Assembly: GCA_026391945.1 (NCBI GenBank)
Contig: JAPLDA010000055.1
Span: 1 to 52,378 of the forward strand
Direction of reading: 5' to 3'
Length of the DNA stretch: 52,378 nt
Source: Bacteroidota bacterium
GTDB lineage: Bacteria > Bacteroidota > Bacteroidia > AKYH767-A > 2013-40CM-41-45
Below, in pieces: positions 17,906-26,825 of this stretch. The notes under the pieces are model-generated. The model was not told where the DNA came from. It made no database searches and worked only from the letters and a program-made list of their open reading frames with translations. Each line of letters begins with the position of its first letter. The stretch's first letter is position 1. Position numbers and translations under genes: made by a program.

Positions 17906-19966
17906 TCATTTATAAATCGTCACCGTTCCCTGCTTGTCCACTTCCTCGCCGTCGAGAAGCTGAGCTTTTACGTGCATGATGTACACACCGTTTTCAACAT
18001 AACGCCCTTTGAACATGCCATCCCATGATTGGTCGAGGGAATAACTTTCGAAAACACGTTCACCCCAGCGGTTGTAAACAATCGTTTGTACAGTGACAAT
18101 TCCAATCCCGGAAACAGAAAAGACATCGTTGATGCCGTCGCCGTTCGGTGTAAAGGCATCGGGAAACCAGATGGCCTGCGGGTTTTCAACGACTTTCAGT
18201 TCCTGGCAAACGGTGTCGAGGCAGGCATCGTTATTCGCCCGGAGACAAACCGTATACATACCCGGCTGCAGGTATTGATGATCCGGATTTTTGATGTAAG
18301 CATTTTCTCCGTCGCCGAAATTCCATTCATACGTTTGTGCATGCACGCTCGTGTTGCTGAACAACACCGGGTGAATGATGCTGGGCGATACGGAATAGTC
18401 AAAGGATGCTTCGGGTGTCGCCTTTACACGAACAGAAATATCCGAGGTGTCGGAGAAGTTGCAGTAACTGCTGTCGGTAACAACAAGGCGTACATCAAAT
18501 GTTCCGGCTTGCGGATACGTAATGGTGTCGCATTGTCGCGAGGAAGAAATTCCGTTTCCAAAATTCCAGTGAAACTGCGTCGCCGCCGTTGCTGATCCAG
18601 GGTAACAAAGATCCAGATGCAGCGGGGTGCAACCTTCAGCACCAACGGAAGAGATGAACGAAATCAACCGCGGCTGCGTGACTACTTGCTGAGAAACAGA
18701 GTCGGAGATATGACAGATCGTATCGGTTACTATATGATACAACTGGTACACTCCCGGCGAAGTATATACATGCGATGCAGAAGTTCCTGTTGCCGTGGTT
18801 CCGTCACCGAAATTCCATGCATATAAATGTGCGCCTGTGCTGGTGCTGGTAACATCAGCGCGGATGGAATCGCAATAGCCGGTTGAAGTAAGATCGAAGG
18901 AAGGAGCAATCAATCCGCTGTCGATGACAATGGTAAAATATGCCGTGTCAGAAAAATCGCAGGCTGATGTATCATCTGCAATCAACTGTACATTGTAAAT
19001 TCCTCCCTGGAAATAAGTATGGGCAGGGTTGCTCGTGGTGTCGAATGCGGTGCCGTCGCCGAAGTTCCAGTAGAAATGATTGGTGCCGGTGCTGGTATTG
19101 CTGAACGTGGCAGTGAACGGCGCACAGCCAAGTGTACCGGATGTTGCTGATGCCACTGCCATGATCGGGTTCCCGCTGATGAAACTTCCGGCTTCAAGAA
19201 AAACACCGGAATCAAATACGTGATCACCGCCATCGGCGATGGCAAGACGGATGTGATAAGTAAGACAAGGCGTAACGATGGTTTGTGCAGTAAGTACAGT
19301 GGTGAACCCATCGTATTCCACGGTGGTTCCGTTGGTATTATCAATGTAATAACCGGCATTGGATAAGATACATCCCGGACCCGCTGATCCGTTGGCGCCA
19401 ACCGATCCGTTATTCAAAGTGTTGATGGAAACCGGCATGCTTGTACCGGGAATGAGTGCAAGATTTTGCTGGCCGGTAATTCCTGGTCCGCTGATAAAAA
19501 AACCAAAGACATCATTCACATCGGCGCATACATATTCGTTGTATTCTTCCGAAGCAAATACATACCGGAAGCGGATGGTATCGGCGTACGGGATAAAATC
19601 AAATTCGAGGATGGCTGCATCATAGGTGCTGTCCTGTGAAAGCATGCTCAACAAAGGATCACCGGGCAAGCCGTTGTCGTTCCCGGTGCCGCCACCGATG
19701 TTAGGCCCTGGCGCCAGGGAAATCCAACCGGTCGTCATCAATATTCCGTTTGCAAGCCCGATGTTGGAAGAGGTGCCGTTGAAAGTTCCGATGGCAAGCG
19801 GAGCGCCGGTGAAGGAAATATTGGAAACGGTGACGCCGGTACCCAACAAAACATTTTGAACCAGTTGCTGGGGAGTCATGCCGTTGTTCACGGTGAGTTG
19901 TGCATCAGCAGTGTGAAAGAAAAAAGTACCGGTGAGCAGAAAAAATAACGGGCTGAATTTTTTCAT
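17906..19966 (-). CDS. Choice-of-anchor L / PKD-repeat surface protein with gliding-associated (type B) C-terminal domain
   Basis: 686 aa from the ATG at 19966; an upstream TTG at 19987 was not used. Signal peptide to about residue 23 (ADAQ). A choice-of-anchor L domain follows (MTPQQLVQNVLLGTGVTVSN, FEFDFIP-like strand, RFRYVFASEEYNEYV, DVFGFFISG). Four PKD-like domains each show a WNFGDG or WNFGNG motif. The C-terminus is the gliding motility-associated domain (FPDAFTPNGDGINDVF, YNRWGERVFES, WDGMFKGRYVENGVYIMHV), a type B T9SS sorting signal. It is likely surface-anchored or secreted; its ligand is unknown. Single gene, divergent from serS. Confidence 0.93.
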   Translation of the reverse strand: MKKFSPLFFLLTGTFFFHTADAQLTVNNGMTPQQLVQNVLLGTGVTVSNISFTGAPLAIGTFNGTSSNIGLANGILMTTGWISLAPGPNIGGGTGNDNGLPGDPLLSMLSQDSTYDAAILEFDFIPYADTIRFRYVFASEEYNEYVCADVNDVFGFFISGPGITGQQNLALIPGTSMPVSINTLNNGSVGANGSAGPGCILSNAGYYIDNTNGTTVEYDGFTTVLTAQTIVTPCLTYHIRLAIADGGDHVFDSGVFLEAGSFISGNPIMAVASATSGTLGCAPFTATFSNTSTGTNHFYWNFGDGTAFDTTSNPAHTYFQGGIYNVQLIADDTSACDFSDTAYFTIVIDSGLIAPSFDLTSTGYCDSIRADVTSTSTGAHLYAWNFGDGTTATGTSASHVYTSPGVYQLYHIVTDTICHISDSVSQQVVTQPRLISFISSVGAEGCTPLHLDLCYPGSATAATQFHWNFGNGISSSRQCDTITYPQAGTFDVRLVVTDSSYCNFSDTSDISVRVKATPEASFDYSVSPSIIHPVLFSNTSVHAQTYEWNFGDGENAYIKNPDHQYLQPGMYTVCLRANNDACLDTVCQELKVVENPQAIWFPDAFTPNGDGINDVFSVSGIGIVTVQTIVYNRWGERVFESYSLDQSWDGMFKGRYVENGVYIMHVKAQLLDGEEVDKQGTVTIYK

Positions 19967-20176
19967 CCTGTGTTGTTTCTGTACCAAAGAGAATACATTT
20001 TTCTGACAATAAAAAAAAATATAGACTGAATGGGTTTTTTTATATGCCGGATGGGTGAATTTGGCGATTAAACGGATGCCCTGTTTGATTCACCTCGATG
20101 GGTTCAGGCATTCTTTTGATTCAAAAAGAAAATCATCAGGAAAGAAAAGCTATTTTTACGCATTAATTTTTTCAAT

Positions 20177-21448
20177 ATGTTACAGGTAAATACGATCAGG
20201 GAAAACAAGGATTATGTAATCAGCAGGCTGGTGGTGAAAAATTTCAACGCCGCGGAAATCGTCGGTGAAATACTGACGATTGATGAAAACCGGCGGGCGA
20301 CTCAGAAGGAACTTGATTCCTTGCTGAACGAAGCGAACCAGGTTGCAAAGCAGGTGGGTGAGTTGATGAGGAGCGGGAAAAAAGAGGAAGCCAACGACCT
20401 GAAAAATAAAAGCGCTGCATTAAAGGAAACGACGAGGCAGTTGGGTGATCAGCTCGGTCAGTTGGAGAAACAGCAACATGGGTTGCTGGTACTGCTCCCG
20501 AATCTTCCTTCCGAAAAAGTTCCGCATGGAAAAACTCCGGAAGATAACGAGGTGATGCACCAGGAAGGAAACATCCCTGTGCTTGCCGGAGAAGCGAAGC
20601 CGCATTGGGAACTTGCTTCAGCATTGGATACAATCGATTTTGAACTCGGAGTGAAATTAACAGGTGCCGGGTTCCCGGTGTATAAAGGGAAAGGAGCGAA
20701 GTTGCAGCGGGCACTCATCAATTATTTTCTCGACAAAGCAACAGCAGCCGGTTACCGTGAAATTCAGCCGCCGATTCTTGTCAACGAAGATTCCGGTTTC
20801 GGTACAGGGCAGTTGCCGGATAAAGAAGGACAGATGTACCATGTCGGCATTGATAACCTGTACATGATTCCTACGGCGGAAGTGCCGCTGACGAATATGT
20901 ATCGTGATGTGATCCTGAAAGCCGACGAACTTCCTTTGAAAATTTGCGGCTACACACCGTGTTTCAGGAGGGAAGCAGGCAGCTATGGAAAGGATGTGCG
21001 CGGACTCAACCGTCTGCACCAGTTTGATAAAGTTGAAATCGTACAGGTGCAGCATCCTGACCAGTCGTACGATACGCTGGATGAGATGGTGGAACACGTC
21101 GCTTCTCTTTTGCGGTCGCTGCAGCTGCCGTTTCGTATTCTGAAATTATGCGGAGGCGATATGAGTTTTGCTTCCGCACTCACTTTTGATTTCGAAGTGT
21201 ATTCTGCCGCCCAGAAAAAATGGCTGGAAGTGAGTTCGGTTTCCAATTTTGAAACGTTCCAGTCGAACCGGATGAAACTCCGTTTCAGGAATGCAGAAGG
21301 AAAAACACAGTTGCCTCATACGCTCAACGGAAGCGCTCTTGCCTTGCCGCGAATTGTTGCGGCGCTGATGGAGAACAACCAGTCGCATGGTGAAATAATA
21401 ATTCCGGATGCTCTCCGTTCTTATACCGGGTTTGATAAAATCAGCTGA
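20177..21448 (+). CDS. serS: Seryl-tRNA synthetase
   Basis: 423 aa, the usual length. The N-terminal coiled-coil arm (about 25-105) that binds the long variable arm of tRNA-Ser is present. The class II catalytic core shows YMIPTAEVPLTNMY, motif 2 FRREAGSYGKDVRGLNRLHQ and motif 3 NGSALALPRIVAALMENNQ. It charges tRNA-Ser with serine in the cytoplasm. The TPR gene follows 15 bp after the stop and is probably co-transcribed. A TATTTTTA -7-like box at 20151-20158 precedes the ATG. Confidence 0.98.
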   Translation: MLQVNTIRENKDYVISRLVVKNFNAAEIVGEILTIDENRRATQKELDSLLNEANQVAKQVGELMRSGKKEEANDLKNKSAALKETTRQLGDQLGQLEKQQHGLLVLLPNLPSEKVPHGKTPEDNEVMHQEGNIPVLAGEAKPHWELASALDTIDFELGVKLTGAGFPVYKGKGAKLQRALINYFLDKATAAGYREIQPPILVNEDSGFGTGQLPDKEGQMYHVGIDNLYMIPTAEVPLTNMYRDVILKADELPLKICGYTPCFRREAGSYGKDVRGLNRLHQFDKVEIVQVQHPDQSYDTLDEMVEHVASLLRSLQLPFRILKLCGGDMSFASALTFDFEVYSAAQKKWLEVSSVSNFETFQSNRMKLRFRNAEGKTQLPHTLNGSALALPRIVAALMENNQSHGEIIIPDALRSYTGFDKIS

Positions 21449-21463
21449 TTGAAAAAACAAAGG

Positions 21464-23380
21464 ATGAAGCGCAACGACGGAGTGGGAAATATTTTTTACC
21501 GGGATACATTCGCGGAAGGGTTCGTTGAAAATATTTCTCCCACAGAGAAATTATTTTCATTTCATCTGCTGAAAAAAATTCCTCTTTTTCTTCTTTTGAT
21601 TTTTTCGTTTGCTTCATCTGCGCAGGTGAACACCCAGCGACAACTGGCCGACCAGTACCTTGGGAATGCAGAGTACGACAAGGCTGCAGCGATCTACGAT
21701 AAAATTTTTGACCAGGATCCGTTCGGCGTTTACCCGAATTACCTTCGTTGTCTGGCATCGCTGAAAGAAAGTGAGAAGGCGGAAAAGATGATCAAAAAAA
21801 TGATGAAGAAAAATCCGGAGAACCTTTCCTTCCTGGTGGATCTTGGTTTTCTTTATTTGACAGAGGGTGATCATTCGAAATCAAAACAACAGTACGACAA
21901 AGCCATTAAGTCGCTGAAGCCCGACCAGCAGCAGGTGATCGTGCTGGCCAATGCTTTTGCCGCCCGACAGGAATGGGAGTATGCGCTGAGTGCATATTCT
22001 GAAGGGAAAAAAATGCTGAAAGGGATTTACTCTTTTTCATTTGAGTCAGCCGAAATCTATTTCATGAAACAGGACTTCGCAAAAATGATTGAAGAGTACC
22101 TCGATGTGCTGGCGGAAAATGCCGCCTATACACAGAATGTTCAGAATATTTTACAGGCGAGAATCGGGAATGACCCGGATAATTCGAGGAACGAGATGCT
22201 CAGAGTTGCTTTGCTGCGAAGGATTCAGAAGAATGCAGAGTTGCCCGTCTATTCTGAATTGCTGATCTGGCTGTTCGTTCAGCAAAAGGATTTTGATTCG
22301 GCCTTCATCCAGGCAAAAGGACTTGATAAACGCATGAAGGAAGACGGCGGGAGAATCATGTCGCTGGGAAGTTTAAGTGCTTCCAACCTGAATTTTGATG
22401 CGGCGGTAAAATGCTACCAGTATGTGATTGAAAAAGGCACCGGTTCCCCGCATTATGTGAATGCCAGGATGGAGTTGCTGAATACGCTGAACAGGAAAAT
22501 CACCGAAAGCAATACCTACACTCAGGTTGACTTGCTGAAACTGGAAACGGATTACACCCATGCACTGGCGGAGTTGGGAAAGAATGCAACAACCGCTACA
22601 CTCGTGAGAGGGCTTGCTCATCTCCGCGTTTTTTATCTCGACAAAACGGAAGAAGCCATCCAGGATCTCGACTCGGCGATTCATTTTGCCGGCATCAGCA
22701 AACAGGTGCAGGCAGAATGTAAATTGGAACTGGGTGATGTTTTATTATTCACGGGGAATGTATGGGACTCTGACCTGTTGTATAAACAGGTGGATAAATC
22801 TTTTAAGAATGATCCGCTGGGGCAGGAAGCTAAATTCAGGGCGGCGCGGCTGGATTATTACCGCGGCGATTTTCTCTGGGCGCAGGCGCAGCTCGATGTT
22901 TTGAAATCAGCGACGTCACAACTGATCGCCAACGATGCTCTTGCTTTGTCGCTGCTGATTCAGGACAACATCGATTTTGACTCCACCGGTGAAGCGCTGA
23001 TGATGTATTCGCATGCCGACCTGCTTAGTTACCAGAATAAAAATGAGGCGGCTTTGCAGACACTCGATTCACTTCTTGTTCAGTTCCCGGGACATGCGCT
23101 TACGGCTGCCGCCTGGTACAAGAAAGCGCAGATCATGGATGCCAAACACAACTGGATCATGGAAGATTCGCTGCTGAAACAGATTGTGGAAAAATATTCC
23201 GACGGAGTTTTAGCCGACGATGCTTTGTTCGACCGCGCTGAACTCTATGAGAAAAAACTCAACGACAAATCCAAAGCGATGGAATTGTACCAGGATTTAC
23301 TGACGAAATTTCCCGGTAGTTTGTTTTGTGTGGAAGCGAGAAAACGTTTTCGATCTTTAAGAGGAGATGTCCTCAATTAA
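21464..23380 (+). CDS. Exported tetratricopeptide-repeat protein
   Basis: 638 aa from the ATG at 21464, which has a weak AAAGG before it; a TTG at 21449 is in frame. A hydrophobic segment KKIPLFLLLIFSFASSAQ, which looks like a signal peptide, comes only after about 36 residues, so the n-region is unusually long and the true start might be a rare codon further in. The mature part is a string of TPR units (QYLGNAEYDKAAAIYDKIF, FLYLTEGDHSKSKQQYDKAI, ending FPGSLFCVEARKRFRSL). It probably acts as a periplasmic scaffold, partner unknown. It follows serS closely and ends 1 bp from the stop of a convergent gene. Confidence 0.85.
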   Translation: MKRNDGVGNIFYRDTFAEGFVENISPTEKLFSFHLLKKIPLFLLLIFSFASSAQVNTQRQLADQYLGNAEYDKAAAIYDKIFDQDPFGVYPNYLRCLASLKESEKAEKMIKKMMKKNPENLSFLVDLGFLYLTEGDHSKSKQQYDKAIKSLKPDQQQVIVLANAFAARQEWEYALSAYSEGKKMLKGIYSFSFESAEIYFMKQDFAKMIEEYLDVLAENAAYTQNVQNILQARIGNDPDNSRNEMLRVALLRRIQKNAELPVYSELLIWLFVQQKDFDSAFIQAKGLDKRMKEDGGRIMSLGSLSASNLNFDAAVKCYQYVIEKGTGSPHYVNARMELLNTLNRKITESNTYTQVDLLKLETDYTHALAELGKNATTATLVRGLAHLRVFYLDKTEEAIQDLDSAIHFAGISKQVQAECKLELGDVLLFTGNVWDSDLLYKQVDKSFKNDPLGQEAKFRAARLDYYRGDFLWAQAQLDVLKSATSQLIANDALALSLLIQDNIDFDSTGEALMMYSHADLLSYQNKNEAALQTLDSLLVQFPGHALTAAAWYKKAQIMDAKHNWIMEDSLLKQIVEKYSDGVLADDALFDRAELYEKKLNDKSKAMELYQDLLTKFPGSLFCVEARKRFRSLRGDVLN

Positions 23381-23381
23381 T

Positions 23382-24704
23382 TCATTCGATTATTATTTTT
23401 TGCTTTCCTTGAATTTTTCCGTCAACATTCAGCATGAGTGTGTACATTCCTTTCGACAGATTCCGGTGTTCACTGTGAAACCTGTTGAGCCCGGGTTTTA
23501 ACTGCACCTTTTCTTTGCTGATGATTTCTCCCAGCGAATTAATAAGTTCAATCGTACCGGACGCAGGTTTTGCAGAAGATAATTCCACTTCGAAATTTCC
23601 ATCCGAAGGATTCGGGAAAACTGATATACCCGGTGAAGCCATTGTATGATCATTCGTACCAACCGGTATCGACCATTTTGCAATGTGGTTGACGGACGTA
23701 TCCGAACCATACTGAGAGAAGCGGCCGCCGACATATAGGTAATCATCGTATACTTCAATTGTATTCACACTTAAGTCGAACTGGTTTCCTAAAACGCTTC
23801 CTGCATCCGACCAGGCGCTGCCATTCCATTTGGCAATGAAAGGAGAATAAATTCCGCCGGCTGTTGTAAAGCCTCCTCCAACATACAGGTATCCGCCGGT
23901 TGCTTTCATGCAATTCACATCGCTGTTGGTTCCTGTTCCCACGGCCGCCCAACTGCTGCCATTCCAGACGGCGATGTCGTTGACGGGAGTGCCGCCGGCT
24001 GAAGAAAAAAATCCTCCGGCATAAACATTTCCACCATATATTTCAAGTGCATACACCTGGCCGCTCAACCCGCTGCCAAGAGGTGCCCAGGTCGTTCCGT
24101 TCCATTTCGCAATGTGATTGCAGGCCACTCCACCTGCTGAAGTAAATGCTCCGCCCGCGTATAAATCAACGCCATCGGTTGCAAATGCGTAAACGGAATT
24201 ATCCATTCCTGAGCTTACGGGAAACCAGGCAATCCCATTCCAACGTGCAATACAGTTGGCGCTAACACCACCAATGACGGTGAATGCACCGCCGGCATAC
24301 ACGCTTCCTGAATAAACCGTAAGTGCCGCTATTCCGCCGGTTCCGGTGTATGAACTCAAAGAAGTCCAGGCCGTATCATTCCAGGATGCAATGTCGGATG
24401 CAGGTGAACCTCCAGCTGCAGAAAATCCACCGGCAACAATGAGCTGTCCGCCAATGGATGCAAAAGCGTTCACCGTTGAGTTGGTTCCACCCGCTGCAAA
24501 GGTCCAGCTTGAGTTATCCCAGGCAGCCACGTAACCGGCAGTGCTTCCGCCTGCTCCTGTGAAATAACCTCCTGCATACAATTTATCATTGTAAACGGCC
24601 AGCCCTTTTACGTCCTGGTTCGTTCCGGAAGCTACAGGCTCCCATACCTGTGCATAGGTGAAACGCGACAGGATGCAGATCATCATACATAGTTGTATTT
24701 TCAT
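23382..24704 (-). CDS. Secreted repeat (propeller-like) protein with T9SS type A sorting domain
   Basis: 440 aa from the ATG at 24704, chosen because AAAAGGAGG lies directly before it; 34 upstream in-frame codons lack a signal peptide form. The signal peptide ends TYAQ at residue 19. Seven to eight repeats of about 40 residues follow with the pattern YAGGxFxxAGG-x-xxxIAxWNGxxW, as in delta-60 or kelch-like bacterial propellers. The C-terminal sorting domain has VFPNPSDGNFEVEL, NSLGEI, LSKGMYTLMLNVDGK and KQKIIIE. Function unknown beyond secretion and surface exposure. It is convergent with the TPR gene and divergent from the DUF4286 gene. Confidence 0.92.
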   Translation of the reverse strand: MKIQLCMMICILSRFTYAQVWEPVASGTNQDVKGLAVYNDKLYAGGYFTGAGGSTAGYVAAWDNSSWTFAAGGTNSTVNAFASIGGQLIVAGGFSAAGGSPASDIASWNDTAWTSLSSYTGTGGIAALTVYSGSVYAGGAFTVIGGVSANCIARWNGIAWFPVSSGMDNSVYAFATDGVDLYAGGAFTSAGGVACNHIAKWNGTTWAPLGSGLSGQVYALEIYGGNVYAGGFFSSAGGTPVNDIAVWNGSSWAAVGTGTNSDVNCMKATGGYLYVGGGFTTAGGIYSPFIAKWNGSAWSDAGSVLGNQFDLSVNTIEVYDDYLYVGGRFSQYGSDTSVNHIAKWSIPVGTNDHTMASPGISVFPNPSDGNFEVELSSAKPASGTIELINSLGEIISKEKVQLKPGLNRFHSEHRNLSKGMYTLMLNVDGKIQGKQKIIIE

Positions 24705-24708
24705 GGTT

Positions 24709-24717
24709 CCTCCTTTT
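24709..24717 (-). promoter_or_regulatory. Strong Shine-Dalgarno site for the propeller protein
   Basis: AAAAGGAGG sits four bases before the ATG at 24704. Most genes in this window have no recognisable Shine-Dalgarno sequence, so this site decides the start of that gene and marks it as unusual. Confidence 0.75.
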
Positions 24718-24851
24718 GAATGAAATGAATACTGAATCAGTAAGATTAAGACGAAAGGTAATAAACACTTTCTTTTCTTTGCATTGGGATGGCAGAAACT
24801 TTTCATCGCTGAATTTCCGGTTTCCTGGTACCGCCATGCAATTCTAAATTT

Positions 24852-24859
24852 TATCTTTG
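24852..24859 (+). promoter_or_regulatory. -7 box before the DUF4286 operon
   Basis: TATCTTTG at 24852-24859 is an exact TAnnTTTG. It lies 18 bp before the ATG at 24878. No good TTG box was found upstream at the expected distance. Confidence 0.6.
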
Positions 24860-24877
24860 CACTTCTGATTAAAGGCC

Positions 24878-25183
24878 ATGATCCTGTACAACGTAACCAT
24901 CAACATCGATCATTCTGTTCACGATGAATGGATGAAATGGATGAAGGACGTACACATCCCGGATGTGATGCGTACCGGATTGTTCACGGAGAACCGGATG
25001 TTAAAGGTTTTGGGTGATGAAGAATCAGGAGGAGTTACCTATTCGATTCAATACACCTGTCACGGGTTGGATGATTTTAAAAAATATGAGAAGAACTTTG
25101 CGGCTTCCCTTCGCCGGGAACATCTGGAAAAATTCAAAGATAAATTTGTGGCCTTCCGAACCTTGCTGGAAGTAGTTGAATAA
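24878..25183 (+). CDS. DUF4286 family protein
   Basis: 101 aa, the usual size of this Bacteroidota family. It starts MILYNVTINIDHSVHDEWMK and has WMKDVHIPDVMRTGLF, a Y-x-IQY strand and a helix ending FKDKFVAFRTLLEVV, consistent with a ferredoxin-like (dimeric alpha/beta-barrel type) fold. Cytoplasmic; function unknown. First gene of a tight run: the DUF1571-LysM gene begins 5 bp after its stop, followed by overlapping rsmA and a dehydrogenase gene. Confidence 0.93.
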   Translation: MILYNVTINIDHSVHDEWMKWMKDVHIPDVMRTGLFTENRMLKVLGDEESGGVTYSIQYTCHGLDDFKKYEKNFAASLRREHLEKFKDKFVAFRTLLEVVE

Positions 25184-25188
25184 ATAAT

Positions 25189-26034
25189 ATGAAAAATCTG
25201 CCGGTAATTATTTTTGTTTTTTTCTCTTCCCTGGTTTTTTCGCAGGATCAGCAGGCAAAACTATTGATGAAAAAAATGCTCGATGCCTGCGATGCTGTGA
25301 AGTCCGCCAGGTTTGTTTTGAAGTCGGCGGAAAAGGAACTGAATGGAAAAATCCAGGAAAGCGAGATGATCATCAAAATGCAGACGTCTCCGCTGAAGAT
25401 TTATTTATACATGATCAGACCTCATGCCGGCGCCGAATGCCTTTGGCGAAACGGTGAAATATCAAACCGGGTACTGGTGAATCCGAACGGGTTTCCTTAC
25501 ATCAACCTGAAACTGGGATTGTACAACAGCCTGCTCCGGCAGGACTCTCATCACCTCGTGAGCGAACTGGGTTTTGAGTACCTTGCTTCCATGACAAAAT
25601 ATTACCAGAATAAAATGGGTGATTCTTTTTTCAATTATCTCAAAATCACCGATACGCTTCAATGGGATAACCGTACCTGTTACGAACTCACATTCGATTA
25701 CACTCCTTTTCAATACAGCAATTATACAGTGAAACTGAATGAAACGCTCACCACCATTGGCAACCAGTTTCACATCAGCGATTATGTGCTGCTTCATCAC
25801 AATCCGAAGGTGAAAGATTATGATGCCATTCAACCGGGACAGGTGATCCAGGTGCCGAATTTCTACAACCGGAAAGTGGCACTGTATGTCGACCGGAATA
25901 CTTTTCTTCCGCTGGTGCAGATCACGTATGATGAAAAAGGCTTGCTTGAAAAATACGAGATGAAAAGTTTTGTGTTGAACCCCGGGCTGCAGCCGGAAGA
26001 ATTTACTGCATCGTATTCAGCGTATGGTTTCTGA
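25189..26034 (+). CDS. Exported DUF1571 protein with an inserted LysM domain
   Basis: 281 aa. Residues 1-19 are a signal peptide ending VFSQ. DUF1571 surrounds an insertion: residues 20-175 include MIKMQTSPLKIYLY-like strands and GAECLWRNGE, and 227-281 close the domain with ALYVDRNTFLPLVQITYDEKG. Residues about 178-226 read as a LysM (NYTVKLNETLTTIGNQFHIS, then LLHHNP and IQPGQVIQVP), which in other proteins binds peptidoglycan or chitin. Thus the protein probably sits in the periplasm or outer envelope near the wall; its activity is unknown. Its stop overlaps the rsmA start (TGATG). Confidence 0.88.
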   Translation: MKNLPVIIFVFFSSLVFSQDQQAKLLMKKMLDACDAVKSARFVLKSAEKELNGKIQESEMIIKMQTSPLKIYLYMIRPHAGAECLWRNGEISNRVLVNPNGFPYINLKLGLYNSLLRQDSHHLVSELGFEYLASMTKYYQNKMGDSFFNYLKITDTLQWDNRTCYELTFDYTPFQYSNYTVKLNETLTTIGNQFHISDYVLLHHNPKVKDYDAIQPGQVIQVPNFYNRKVALYVDRNTFLPLVQITYDEKGLLEKYEMKSFVLNPGLQPEEFTASYSAYGF

Positions 26035-26825
26035 TGGTGATGAATCGCATCCGGGCAAAAAAAAATCTTGGCCAGCATTTCCTGAAAGATGCGGATACGG
26101 CGAAGAGGATCGTTGAAAGCCTTTCCGGCAGCGGCTACCAGGAGGTACTGGAAATCGGTCCCGGGATGGGAATCCTGACTCACTTTCTTTTTCAGCATCA
26201 TGCTTTTAAAACCATTGCCGTGGATGTGGATGCGGAATCCATCCATTACCTGCAACAGAAATTTCCGGAGCATGCTGATCATTTTCTTCATGCCGATGTT
26301 CTTCAGTTCAAACCCGAAGCAATCTTCCCGGGACAGTTTGCCGTAATCGGCAATTTCCCTTACAACATTTCTTCGCAGATCCTTTTTAAAATCCTCGAAA
26401 ATAAAAACCACATTCCCGAAGTAACGGGAATGTTTCAGAAGGAAGTCGGTGTTCGCATTGCCTCGGAGCCCGGCAACAGGGACTATGGAATCCTGAGTGT
26501 ATTCATGCAGGCATTTTATAACGTGGAGTTGTTGTTTTTCCTTGATGAAAAAGATTTTGATCCGCCGCCGAAAGTGAAATCAGCCGTGCTTCATTTTACC
26601 CGGAAACAAAATGAAGAACTGGGTTGCGATGAAAAATTATTTTTCCGCGTGGTGAAAGCAGCGTTTAACCAACGAAGGAAAACGCTCCGGAATGCCTTGT
26701 CACATTACATCGATCCGAAAAAAAGAGAAAGCATTCCGTATCTTGACAAGCGTGCTGAAGCGCTGAGCTGGCAGCAGTTTTCGGAGTTAACCAATCACCT
26801 GGTGAAATCAGAACACACCTCATGA
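26034..26825 (+). CDS. rsmA: 16S rRNA (adenine1518-N6/adenine1519-N6)-dimethyltransferase
   Basis: 263 aa, full length. N-terminal RAKKNLGQHFLKD, SAM motif EIGPGMGILT, acidic AVDVD and the catalytic NFPYNISSQIL (motif IV, N-F-P-Y) are all present, and the C-terminal rRNA-binding helical domain includes FNQRRKTLRNAL. It dimethylates two adenines in helix 45 of 16S rRNA late in 30S assembly. The start overlaps the previous stop, and its own stop overlaps the next ATG by four bases, so the run is translationally coupled. Start at 26034 or the ATG two codons later (26040). Confidence 0.97.
   Translation: MVMNRIRAKKNLGQHFLKDADTAKRIVESLSGSGYQEVLEIGPGMGILTHFLFQHHAFKTIAVDVDAESIHYLQQKFPEHADHFLHADVLQFKPEAIFPGQFAVIGNFPYNISSQILFKILENKNHIPEVTGMFQKEVGVRIASEPGNRDYGILSVFMQAFYNVELLFFLDEKDFDPPPKVKSAVLHFTRKQNEELGCDEKLFFRVVKAAFNQRRKTLRNALSHYIDPKKRESIPYLDKRAEALSWQQFSELTNHLVKSEHTS

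Noticed and set aside
21449-21463. TTG start for the TPR protein
   Set aside because: An ATG with an AAAGG stretch lies 15 bp downstream; the extra residues look unconserved.
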